A stretch of DNA of 32,227 bases from Mesostigma viride (taxonomy: Eukaryota; Streptophyta; Mesostigmatophyceae; Mesostigmatales; Mesostigmataceae). Numbering within the stretch: position 1 is the stretch's first letter; the number at the start of each line of letters is the position of its first letter. Positions 10,895 through 19,090 of this stretch are shown here, piece after piece. The stretch lies in the NCBI GenBank assembly GCA_009746045.1, contig RPFO01000743.1, positions 1 to 32,227 on the forward strand. Direction: 5' to 3'. Under the pieces are notes generated by a model. It was not told the DNA's origin. It saw only the letters and a program-made list of their open reading frames with translations, and searched no databases. The position numbers and the translations under genes were made by a program.

Positions 10895-11950
10895 TTATAC
10901 AAACGGTAAGAGTAGTCTGTGCCGTAAGTTACCACCTCGTAATTTACGCCTCGGATCATTTTTACTACCCTCGGACGAAAAGTATAGTGAGGACAAAGGG
11001 CTGTGAGCAGCAAATGACCTTCTTGTGAGACCAAGAGAAGTCACACTGAGCTGGGCAGGTTCTACCAGCTCAGAAGCTGGGGGCATATCCCTTCCCCATT
11101 CTGCTCCTTTTATTATTGAACCGACACAGGCGGTCTTCCAATGTGCCTTCTGGAATATTTCAAGAGGCAAGGAACATCTGAATGATTCCAGAGGAATTGG
11201 GTCACAATGGGTTTTTAGGAGACTCTTTGTGTTATTGGGGCCATCAACAATGGTAACACCGGGAATCACCAAGAATGGCTGGCCAATGAGAGTGGGCCCC
11301 TTGTAGCCATCAACAACACAAAGTGTCAAAGACTCACCCAAGAATGGGATAGTGATATTCCCAAGAACTTGATGATTAGTGTTACCCGCAAAGTCTTGGA
11401 CATTAGTCCATGGACTGGGTTCAAGGGAATACTTATCCTGCAAAGCATTAAAGGGTGAGGTGACAGAGACCTCTGCTTTGGTATCCACATCAAAGCCATC
11501 AAGGTCCATGCCCTTCTCTAGAAGAGAAGTTATTTTGGCAATCTTTAGTGAAGGCTTGAGCTTCTTTACAATATCCCGAAGCTCTTGAGGATTGCCCCTC
11601 TTGCCGAGCTGAGTGTTCAACGTGGACAACCCCTCCTCAGCCTGTCTTCCTTGGGCTGGTATTTTCCCATCAGTCTCCAAGGGCATTGGCTTATTACCAG
11701 GGTAATTGAATCCAAGCTTTGGCTGTTCAGACTGAAATATGTTATCCACCTGCCCAGGGGTCTCAAGCCCATGTTCCAACGGCCGGAGCTTCCGGTGCTG
11801 ATCAGACACCCTATTATCCAACAAGTCAGCTTCAAATATATCATCCTGTGATATCCCAGTCAATGTTCGATCTAGGCTGAGCTTGCTGAGTAGTAGGCTC
11901 CAGTTGATGGGAGGCCGCCCTTTCTGGTAGTTGGAGTCCAGCCTGTTCAC
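10895..11950 (-). pseudogene. Protease-like domain of element A, placed after integrase
   Basis: A 351-codon frame overlaps the integrase C-terminal frame by about 110 bases in a different phase. Around residues 154-165 it reads VDTKAEVSVTS, which matches the retropepsin active-site pattern (DTGA, then hydrophobic, Ser) except that the Gly after Asp-Thr is Lys. Residues 196-230 (ITIPFLGESLTL, then GPTLIGQPFL) match the second half of that fold, where an ILG/LLG-hydrophobic motif is usual. The last 60-80 residues look unrelated. Known: retropepsins need Asp-Thr/Ser-Gly. Inferred: this copy is inactive. Its position after integrase differs from the standard Gag-protease order. Confidence 0.6.
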
Positions 11951-12214
11951 TGGCCAAAGGTGGACAGGAAAGATTGGGAGATCCAGATGCCTCTTCAGGG
12001 GCCATATTTACCAGGGGATTTTCTTCATTAATTTGAACGTTCATTGGATCTCTCTTCAATCTATTCCGAGCCAGATGATAAGTGGTACCATTCCAGACCA
12101 CATCAGCAGTTTTCATCTCCGGGTCAACTGAGGTTATGGTCCCTGGACCCTGCCAATAACCGCGGTTACCAGGAGCATTTTCTTTGTGGAAGATCACCTG
12201 GTCTCCCACCTTAA
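11841..12214 (-). pseudogene. Element A integrase, C-terminal domain
   Basis: The frame reads KVGDQVIFHKENAPGNRGYW, then GPGTITSVD, then TTYHLARNRLKRDP. This is the small beta-barrel that follows the catalytic core in many retroelement integrases. It ends at a stop at 11841-11843 after a Pro/Gln/Ser-rich tail. Upstream it is cut at TTAA (12211-12214) by the nested insert. Joining it to the core at 15343-15346 across one TTAA keeps the frame. Confidence 0.75.
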
Positions 12215-12257
12215 CCCCTAAATGGTCTGAGATCCTGCCGATAAATCGGCTGGATCT
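12215..12257 (+). repeat. Left terminal inverted repeat plus subterminal hairpin
   Basis: 12215-12228 is the terminal repeat. 12230-12257 forms a hairpin (AGATCC t GCCGAT aa ATCGGC t GGATCT) with one T-T mismatch. Confidence 0.85.
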
Positions 12258-12373
12258 TCACAATTTTGCAAACCAGATGCCATCCAACCTACCCATATCC
12301 AATGGCTGTCCTTGGGGGCCAAGCATGTTCATGAGTTGCCCTTCGGGTTGGTATATCACAACCTCACATATAT

Positions 12374-13803
12374 TCATTGAGAATGATAGATTACGGAGGT
12401 GAGATAGGCATGCAACATAAGGAAAAACCCGATAACTGGGAGAATAACCCTGAAGAAATTAATAGTAATCTGACACAGACATCCAAGGATCACGCCAGCG
12501 GCACAAGGTACAACTAACTATACATCACAAAACTACACGCAGCAACAGCGCTGCCGGCCCACTATGCAGGCCTGGAAGGGATCTAGACCGCATGGGTCGC
12601 GACAAAGTCGGCCCGGGTGCGGCGGAATAACACATCAGCCACGGTGCGAGTGAGGGCGAGTGACAGGCGCTGCCGCCAATACGAGGACCACGTGCGGGCC
12701 GACCACGGGGCGGTCTGACCCTCGAGGTCGAGGCGGTCTTCACGGCGCTGGCAGCACTCGTGGAAAAACTCCGCTGTCTTGGGGCCCATGGCCCCGAACT
12801 CCTCAAGGACAAAGGGGATGACCCGGTGGGGCCCCACATTGCCGTAGGAGGCAAACTTGTCGCGCTCAGCCACAGCGGCAGCAGCGCCGGCATCCACAGC
12901 CGCCCGGAGGATGTGGCGACCGGAAAGCGGCCGAGCCACGGAGACATCGATGAGCAGGTGGCAACCCTGCCCGTCGTAGTCAAGCACGGTAATGTCGGGG
13001 CGGTGGTTGGGTGAGTAGAGGGCGGCCCCATCCGCGTCCTCGCACTTGATGGTGGAGTGGGGAAAGACCGACCGAACCATGGCACACACCACCCGGAGGA
13101 GAGCGGTATGGAGATAGAGGAACCAGTTCTGGTTCTGCTGGCCACCCATGCACGCGATGTAGTGCGTCCCAGTAGTATCCAGAGCAAGCCCGCAGCTGCC
13201 GCAGGACGCACCCGCCGTGATGAGAGGTTGCGGGGCAAAGAGCTGGTGGCGGAGAGCGATGGCGTAAAGGGCCGGAACCAGTGTGAACAAAGGGCTCATG
13301 GGGAGGGCGCGCAGGAATGCGGACCCCACGCTCCCCTCAAGGGAAACGGAGTGAAGCCAAGCCTTCCCCTGATCGTTCAAGCTCGCATGCAGACCCATCC
13401 AGTCGGCACAGTGTAGTATACCCGCGTAGGTCTTTTGTTGTTTTTCATGAACGCAGGCAGGGAAGACACTAGGACTGACGACAGTGGACACGCCGGGCGT
13501 GCCCCGGGGCAGGCGACGGTGGACGGCCTGAGCGGGGCGGACGAGGTCGCAAGCCTGCTGGATCCCGAGGTAAGAATCCTGCACAGCCTGCACAAAGGGG
13601 AAGGGGGATGGGGTGACCAAGTCGGGAATGGCGCTGACGGCGCTGGGGACCAACCGGCGGATCTCCGCCCAGGCCTGAGCAACAGAGCCAAGGAAGGCGG
13701 CGGGGGCGAGGCGGGCGGCGCGGGTGAGCCCACACCCGCCCATGCGGCAGGGAGGGTGGCCAAGCGCATGGAGTGAGCTGGCAGGCTAGGGCCGGGGAGG
13801 GTA
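12374..13803 (-). mobile_element. 5'-truncated non-LTR retrotransposon (restriction-like-endonuclease type), nested in the TTAA transposon
   Basis: The coding end at 12583-13785 belongs to an R2-like class of LINE. The ten bases TCACATATAT lie at 12364-12373 and again at 13804-13813, immediately outside the proposed limits. They are the likely target-site duplication, though a 10-base AT-rich match is not proof. The 3' UTR would be about 210 bases (12374-12582). No poly(A) tail is seen, as is common for this class. The start of the element (fingers and palm of reverse transcriptase) is missing. Confidence 0.65.
12583..13785 (-). CDS. C-terminal part of LINE ORF: zinc knuckle and PD-(D/E)XK endonuclease
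   Basis: The frame is open from about 13785 (stop at 13786-13788) to TAG at 12583-12585; the first ATG is at 13743. Numbering from that Met, residues 1-30 (GGCGLTRAARLAPAAFLGS) match the region following the reverse transcriptase palm in R2-like elements. Residues 181-198 form a C-x2-C-x9-H-x3-C zinc knuckle. Residues 248-270 (RPDITVLDYDG, then LLIDVSVARP) match the PD...D core of the restriction-like endonuclease that nicks target DNA. Residues 345-361 (APWSARTWSSYWRQRL) form the C-terminal tail. About 400 codons without a stop or frameshift, unlike its surroundings, suggests a recent arrival. The protein is partial, lacking the N-terminal DNA-binding region and the polymerase active site. 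Confidence 0.8.
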   Translation of the reverse strand, partial: PASSLHALGHPPCRMGGCGLTRAARLAPAAFLGSVAQAWAEIRRLVPSAVSAIPDLVTPSPFPFVQAVQDSYLGIQQACDLVRPAQAVHRRLPRGTPGVSTVVSPSVFPACVHEKQQKTYAGILHCADWMGLHASLNDQGKAWLHSVSLEGSVGSAFLRALPMSPLFTLVPALYAIALRHQLFAPQPLITAGASCGSCGLALDTTGTHYIACMGGQQNQNWFLYLHTALLRVVCAMVRSVFPHSTIKCEDADGAALYSPNHRPDITVLDYDGQGCHLLIDVSVARPLSGRHILRAAVDAGAAAAVAERDKFASYGNVGPHRVIPFVLEEFGAMGPKTAEFFHECCQRREDRLDLEGQTAPWSARTWSSYWRQRLSLALTRTVADVLFRRTRADFVATHAV

Positions 13804-13813
13804 TCACATATAT

Positions 13814-15281
13814 GCAGGGTAGGCCATGTTTAACTGCCGTCAAAGTCAGGGGGGTCAAGACGCACGTTTTCATTTTTGGTAGAATGTGCATTTTGAATTA
13901 TGTTATAAGACCTAGGCACCTACCACTTCAGGGATGATAAACAATTAGTTGCTGAACAGTTTGAGCCATTGGGGTCATCATTTGGGTGGGTATACCAGCA
14001 GTTACACCCAGTACAGCCCATAGGGGTACCGTTGGTAAAAAGCAACCAAGGGAGTAGGGGTGGGCATACTACCTCCTAATATGGCCACCAACCATGCCAA
14101 ACAATACATTTCCCTTCCACAATGATGGGGAAACATAACTGCATCATCACACTGCCCTTATATGGCACCTATGTGCAGGTGCCACCTTGTCCATGCACGT
14201 AGGTAACGTGGTACGGACACCCTACGCAAGGCATGCATTCTAGGAGGCAGCCACCAACAAACTAGTGGTGTTGAGCCTATTTCAGCCTGCCCTAGCAAGG
14301 ATAAACTAGGCCTAAGCTGCTATAGCTTGCCAGGTGATGGCCAGCACACCTGGTGGCACATGCTGTCAATGGGAAGCTTTTACTCACCAGTTACGTGCTT
14401 GATGATGCCACAGAGACCAGCCAACTGCCTCACACTCATGCAATATGTGTATGGGAAATGTATAACAAACATATATGGAGGTATTCAAACCCATACAGCC
14501 TCTCAAACTTATCACCATCACCCTGTGGCAGGTCAACTGACTGAGGGAAGCATCTAAGAAGGGTGTTTTAGAAAGGGGCCAGGCCAGGGTCAAGAAAGAG
14601 CATGAATAGTGCAAAAAGAATGTGCTACACAAGCTAGAACGTATATATAAACGTCAAACATCGATAGGAAAACGATGCTTAAGCTTTACCAGGCATGGAT
14701 GGCGTTACCTTGGCCCAGGCGGTGGCCGCAAAATGGCGCATTTCGGCACACCAAAGTTGTGCAGCATGGTCGCTGGATTCGGCGATTTCTGGCCACCCTT
14801 GCACGTTTACGACTACTATGTATCATAAAAAGTACAAAGAAACCAATATATACTTTAAAATACGCCGGAAAGGTATTGCTGTCAACGTTTCTATCGTCCG
14901 GCCTGATCGCAGTTTTTCCAGCAAGAACGCTGCCGACACCTATCAAATGGCATTCCCGCGAACCAAAAATTGGCCTGTATGATCTTTAGGACGTTTAAAA
15001 TCAATATACTAAGTTTGGCCAGAAAATTCGAACGCAAACGTAAATGCCATGCGTGGGCGCAAGCCGCCATGGCCAGGTCGTCGTTTTCCGGAATGCACGT
15101 TGTACGTGAAAAAGTACCCTGACCCCTTGTACTTTGACCGGCCAGAACACCTCTATAACTTTGTCAAAAGTATGCAAACCCCAGTACCATGCTGTGAAGA
15201 ATTTTATAAACTTTCGATCTTCTCAGCTAAACTTTTCCTAATTCTCAATAGATTTCGCGGCATCTGGTCCCCCGAGAAGGG
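13814..15281. other. Non-coding interior of the TTAA transposon
   Basis: No transposase-like frame is present. Open frames at 14327-14557 and 14675-14989 show no motif. A cluster of overlapping 90-100 codon frames at 14622-14989 on both strands indicates merely low stop density. Confidence 0.5.
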
Positions 15282-15342
15282 GCCGATGCATCGGCTGGAA
15301 CTCGATTTTTGGCGGAAAATCGGCAGCAAGACCATTTAGGGG
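15282..15342 (-). repeat. Right terminal inverted repeat plus subterminal palindrome
   Basis: 15329-15342 is the terminal repeat (exact partner of 12215-12228). 15282-15295 is the perfect palindrome GCCGATGCATCGGC. Confidence 0.85.
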
Positions 15343-15346
15343 TTAA

Positions 15347-15959
15347 ATTTTAATGATTCTCCTCTCTGTTTATCCTTTTCACAGAGATGAGCATACTGTG
15401 CCCACCTCTGCTTACTCCATGCCTGCATTATGTCATCAGGGTAGAGGCCACCTGCTAGTCCACGAGGTGAGACCAGCCATGGAACACCACGCACTTTGAA
15501 AGAATGAAAACGATTGTTCATGGTGTTTTCCACTTTTGCAGCACCCAAACACCTGACAGCAAAAGTTGGTTTAAACATCTCAGGATAATGCCCAGACATT
15601 ACCAACTTCTTAAGCTCCTGTATATATCTGTCAACCTTGCCTTGGGCTTGATGATCTTCACGACCCACAATCCTTAGGAAAGGCAGATCAGAGTATTTGG
15701 TCAGGCAGTTAAACTGCAAGTCCATCTGCAGCTTGTGAATGACTGCAAACTTCTGCAGAATAACAAGAGCTGCGGCATGGAGGGTATTTTCATCCTCTGC
15801 TGCCATAGGTTCAATTCCAATGTAGCCTGACCATTCATCCACAGCCACCAAGTAAGACAATTGCCTGTAATTGGTGAAGTAGAGGATATCAGCTTGTAGA
15901 TTACCCCTACCATCTGCAGGATGCTTTGCATGACGTTTGGAAGGCTTGTTAGCACACAA
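15347..15959 (-). pseudogene. Element A integrase catalytic core
   Basis: Numbered from 15959, residues 22-48 (QADILYFTNYRQLSYLVAVD) contain the first catalytic Asp (24) in the RNase-H-like fold. Residues 79-83 (MDLQF) hold the second Asp (80). Residues 104-118 (QAQGKVDRYIQELKK) match the final helix, but the expected Glu is Asp (110). Spacing from the second Asp is about 29 residues rather than the usual 35 or so. The frame continues upstream across a TGA into the zinc-binding part and is cut downstream at TTAA. Known: the third acidic residue must be Glu for normal activity. Inferred: enzyme dead even before the insertion, or decayed since. Confidence 0.75.
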
Positions 15960-15962
15960 TTG

Positions 15963-16352
15963 TCACACACAGTGTTCTCTGACATCTTGATAAGCCTGCC
16001 AGAGAGCCTTGTTATTAATGGCTTGAACAAGCCTAATGGCATTGTTTCCATGGCCACAGGCATCATGCAAACTCTTAGCCAAAATCCTAAGATTAATAGA
16101 ATCATTAGGTGATGGCTCTTCAGGACATGGACGGGCATCCACGTTCCTGGCAGAGCAAGAGTCCAAGTTTTTATTATCAATATAACAAGGATTATTGCTC
16201 TGAGGAGCTTGACTGTTAACAATATCAATGGGTGCTTGGCTACAAGCAGGAGCTGCACCACATGTATTGTTCACAGATATGTTGTTCACTTGGGCATCTG
16301 CATTGACAACACTGTGTGGCATCTGTCTATACAAACAGGAGCAGATCCACAA
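15963..16352 (-). pseudogene. Element A integrase zinc-binding domain and upstream linker
   Basis: The C-terminal 45 residues read LHDACGHGNNAIRLVQAINN, then a helix, then REHCV and a TGA stop (15963-15965). The next frame, in the same phase, starts QLCANKPSKRH. The two together form the H-H-C-C zinc-binding domain that precedes retroelement integrase cores. The TGA occupies the place of the first Cys of the C-x2-C pair. Upstream is a low-complexity Asn/Gln/Pro/Cys-containing linker without a recognised domain. Confidence 0.6.
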
Positions 16353-16582
16353 GTATTGTTTACAGAAAGAGTTCCCTCTGGGGTACTCTTTTTATTCCAG
16401 GCATGGATAGGAGTGCCACAAACAGGGGCACTTTTACTGCTGCTCACAGTCTGGGGCAGCTATACGGTCAGTAGGAGTTACTGCTGGAGCCCCTGCCACC
16501 TGGCAGGCCTCTTCTGCCATGAAACCACTCTCATCAACGTCCATAAGGACGCTGTAGGGGTTATATAAACAGAGAGGATCAT
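16353..16582. other. Short gap between Gag and integrase of element A
   Basis: About 230 bases with no readable protease or polymerase sequence. In most LTR retroelements protease, or protease plus reverse transcriptase, would lie here. Confidence 0.5.
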
Positions 16583-16927
16583 TTAGTTTTTCTGCTGCTG
16601 CTTCCTCTTGCGGCCATGAGAGCTACTGCCACCACGTGGCTGAGAAGCATCACTACCACGCAGGTGGGAAGCGTCACCACCACGCGGCTGAGAAGCGTCA
16701 CCACCACGAAGGGCACCGCTCTTGACGGCTTGGGAGATCTGCTGCAGCAGCTTGAGCACTTCCATCTGGGTATCCTTAGGTCCAGCGCCAGCCTTGCTCC
16801 TGCAGGCAGACGCAACATGACCAGGACTGCCACAAGACTTGCACTTGCGAAAGTAGCAATCCTTAGCCAGATGGTAAGTCTTGAGTACAAAAAGTGCAAG
16901 GAGGTTAGGACTCAGAATTAGCGACAA
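16583..16927 (-). pseudogene. Element A Gag C-terminal segment with CCHC zinc knuckle and RGGDASQP repeats
   Basis: The segment reads YHLAKDCYFRKCKSCGSPGH, then VASAC. This holds a complete CCHC knuckle, preceded by what looks like another knuckle whose first two Cys are lost. It ends with three to four copies of R-G-G/S-D-A-S-Q/H-P/L and a basic Lys/Arg/Gln tail. It is in a different phase from the main Gag frame, which stops at TAA 16930-16932, so a frameshift lies between them. Nucleic-acid binding is the expected role of such a tail. Confidence 0.6.
16629..16716. repeat. 24-bp tandem repeat inside the Gag tail
   Basis: Units of CCACCACGNGGCTGAGAAGC plus four bases start at 16629, 16653, 16677 and 16701 (partial). 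They encode the RGGDASQP peptide repeat on the minus strand. Confidence 0.8.
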
Positions 16928-16929
16928 CC

Positions 16930-17826
16930 TTACCCTTTACATGCGCGGCGTGTGTGCCCGGGCTGCCCGCAGTTGTAGCAGAAGATTTCCCTTTGCTGCT
17001 CCATCACCATGGCGACACGAGGTACCTCCGCGGCACCTCCTTCTCTGGAAACACGGGTTTGGTTCGTCAAGAGCTCCTTGAGGTGAGCTCTGCATCGATG
17101 AGTGTCGCTCAGGTAACCGCGGCAGTTGGCGACTAAATTCCGTTTCTCGGACTCAGATAAAGCACAGTTTTGGATCCATCGGAGATTTACCGCCTCGTCA
17201 GGCCACCGGAGCCCCTGCTTCTCCAACGTGTCGTAGTAAGAGTTGAGGTGCTCGATGATGGTCTGCCCGGGCTTTGGCTTTGCATCTACAAACTCCTCGA
17301 TCTCGTCGCAGGTTTTGGTAGTAATAGATCGGAGAAAAGTCTCCCTCGCTCGGCGCAGAAACTCAAACGGCGAGCACCGCAGACGTTGTGCTCGATCCAG
17401 CAACGAAATCCACTCCGGATGGTTCTTTTCACGGTCTCCCAGCGGAGTTCCGCGAAGAAACTCCAGCCAGTCCGGAATAATGTCTCGGTTGCCCGCGAGC
17501 CTGCGGAAAAACGGCCCAAGCGAAGCTACAAAACGATCCCGGTCTGCTTGAATAGCACCAGGTACCAGCGGGGCTGGAACCCACTTCTTGATCGCCGACA
17601 GCAACTTCGCCTCCTGAAGCAAGCTCTCCCGCCGAAGCACCTTATCACGCTTACGCTGGTCGTCACTATGAGTACTTCCCTGTCCGCAGCCCTCTTCCCG
17701 GGGCTGGTCGGACATATCTGTATTGTCATCCCCGTGCTCACCTGGGCCAGGGTTGACAGAAATCTGAGCTGGTCCGTGCTCACCAGGGCCAGACCGCGGC
17801 TCTGAAAGATCGTCGTCCGAAGACAT
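16930..17826 (-). CDS. Element A Gag-like protein
   Basis: The likely start is the ATG at 17824-17826 (MSSDDDLSEP). The frame remains open a little further upstream but has no better ATG. It encodes about 298 residues: an acidic Ser/Gly/Asp N-terminus with a PGEHG duplication, a Lys/Arg-rich patch, and a helical capsid-like middle (WLEFLRGTPLGDRE, ITTKTCDEIEEFVDAKPKPG, IIEHLNSYYDTLEKQGLRW). It ends with the CCHC knuckle CYNCGQPGHTRRAC just before TAA. Gag proteins form the particle and bind element RNA. This frame is intact, unlike the rest of element A. Confidence 0.7.
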   Translation of the reverse strand: MSSDDDLSEPRSGPGEHGPAQISVNPGPGEHGDDNTDMSDQPREEGCGQGSTHSDDQRKRDKVLRRESLLQEAKLLSAIKKWVPAPLVPGAIQADRDRFVASLGPFFRRLAGNRDIIPDWLEFLRGTPLGDREKNHPEWISLLDRAQRLRCSPFEFLRRARETFLRSITTKTCDEIEEFVDAKPKPGQTIIEHLNSYYDTLEKQGLRWPDEAVNLRWIQNCALSESEKRNLVANCRGYLSDTHRCRAHLKELLTNQTRVSREGGAAEVPRVAMVMEQQREIFCYNCGQPGHTRRACKG

Positions 17827-18540
17827 CGAAATGAATACAAGTTGCAAATAAACGGAATGCGATGGAAATAAAAAAGCATGGAATGAACGTTCTCTTTATT
17901 GTTCTCATACGTTATTGCTGTTGTTTCATAATTCGTCTTCGTTGCGCATAAGAACCTGTTGCGCTTGGCACCTTCATCAGTCTTGCTGAATATCCTACGT
18001 GGACATGCATTCCATGTAGTTCAGTGCATGCCGCGTGTTAGATACTTCTAGAATCCTCCTCTAGAAGGTACCAAGGCAGATGCGCATATATGATTGGATG
18101 ATAGTCGGCTCAGTCCTCTTGACAGGACTACACCGGCCCTAGACCAGCCGGTGACGTGGAGGCCTGGGAGATGCCCTCATAATATACGTGGCGTCATCCC
18201 ACTGGCTGATACTAATGAAGTATAGCCATTGGTCCAATACTACAATAAAGTATATTGTAGTAATCTGTACCGACTAGATCCTCTATCTCTGAGGACCCTA
18301 GATTGATCTCCAACCAACTCTAGGTGCCTGGGTTTATTATCAATTTATATGTTTACAAGTCATGTGTGCAACCCCAAGATTGCGATAGGCCTTATCGACA
18401 TTGCACCAATCACATTTCATGTGCATTAGCGATTTCCAAGAGGCACACTGAACTAGCGTTTCGGTGCACCAGTTTATACACGCATTTCGGTCATGCAACA
18501 GATTGCAACTGCTAGGGCGGGAAGCGTGTGCGGGATTTGG
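17827..18540. promoter_or_regulatory. Upstream region of element A; possible leader or 5' LTR remnant
   Basis: On the minus strand this precedes Gag, where a primer-binding site and 5' LTR should be. Neither could be identified with confidence. It contains CTTCTAGA (18045-18052) facing TCTAGAAG (18060-18067), a hairpin that includes TTCTAGAA, an ideal heat-shock-factor half-site pair. CCAAT words and TATATA-like words also occur on the minus strand near 18080-18240. A promoter role is inference only. Confidence 0.3.
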
Positions 18541-19090
18541 TAACCCGTCATACTTCTGGCCCTCCCTCCTCAGCACTTGATGTGGATGAATATGTTGGTA
18601 GGACATGCCAATCATGCCAGGAGATGAAACCTAGTAATGTGGGTCAGATAGCAGATCGAGCCTCGTACCCTCCCTGATCCTATTATAATGCCTTGGGATT
18701 CCATTATGATGGAGTTTGTGGACCCCTTTATACCAAAGGCAATGCGCAGATCCTCGGGTTTGTAGACCGCCTTACGAGACGTTGTCACCTTGTCCCTTGG
18801 AGCTTACTACTGCTCGTGACTGTGCTCAGCCGTACCTTCAAAACGTTTATTGTTACCATGGGTTGAGCAGGCATTTTATTTCTGATAAGAACAAGCTGTT
18901 TACCTCGGACTTTTGGACAGAGTTCTTTGCTGCTATTGGTACTACTAAAGTGACGTTTGGCACTGCGTACCATTCCTCCTCCTCACACCTAGTAGAGCGA
19001 TTAAATAGAGTGGTAGAAGAAGCCCTATGACATTATGTAAATGGACCCGTCTGGTAGTGACTGGGAAGATTACCTATGTTTGGTTGAGTG
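18541..19090 (+). pseudogene. Element B integrase fragment
   Basis: 18579-18660 reads a decayed zinc-binding domain ending in CQSCQEMKPSN. After a TGA and frame changes the core resumes (18716-19030) with ARDCAQPYLQNVYCYHGLSR, then HFISDKNKLF and HLVERLNRVVEEAL. The second catalytic Asp and the Glu are present, with 36 residues between them, one more than in element C. The frame ends at a TGA (19028-19030), but homology to element C's GSNWEELLGLVE region continues to about 19090. Confidence 0.85.

Larger units (their letters stand above)
12215..15342. mobile_element. TTAA-flanked transposon with 14-bp terminal inverted repeats, inserted in element A integrase
   Basis: The left end CCCCTAAATGGTCT (12215-12228) is the exact reverse complement of the right end (15329-15342). 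After a 4-base length difference both continue TGCCGAT. Directly outside both ends is TTAA (12211-12214 and 15343-15346). Each end also has a GCCGAT/ATCGGC palindrome close in (12237-12250 and 15282-15295), and both are followed by TGGA. TTAA duplication with a CCC-starting repeat is typical of piggyBac; Kolobok elements also use TTAA. No transposase frame is visible, so it is probably non-autonomous. About 1.4 kb of its length is a nested LINE. Confidence 0.85.
10895..17826 (-). mobile_element. Element A: decayed LTR-type retroelement (Gag, integrase, protease-like), interrupted by a nested insert
   Basis: Reading the minus strand, the order is Gag with CCHC knuckles, a second zinc-knuckle segment, the integrase zinc-binding domain, the integrase core, integrase C-terminal domain and a protease-like domain. 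No reverse transcriptase or RNase H is found in the roughly 230 bases between Gag and integrase or after the protease. The integrase is split by the insert at 12215-15342. LTRs were not identified. The 15-bp array begins within about 200 bases of the last readable part. Frameshifts, an internal stop, and lost catalytic residues in integrase and protease all indicate a dead copy. Confidence 0.72.

Noticed and set aside
10519-11034. Minus frame with (EVVIY)n pentapeptides
   Set aside because: 15-bp tandem repeat in frame with codons. No flanking domain and no plausible start.
12261-12458. Open minus-strand stretch (VVIYQPEGQLMNMLGPQGQP) that seems to extend the integrase C-terminal frame upstream
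   Set aside because: It lies beyond the TTAA junction, inside the inserted transposon. The continuation to the real core is at 15346, so this openness is chance.
12525-13238. Second minus frame across the LINE, and plus frames at 13057-13776
   Set aside because: Arg/Ser/Pro-rich shadows of the endonuclease frame, which has clear motifs.
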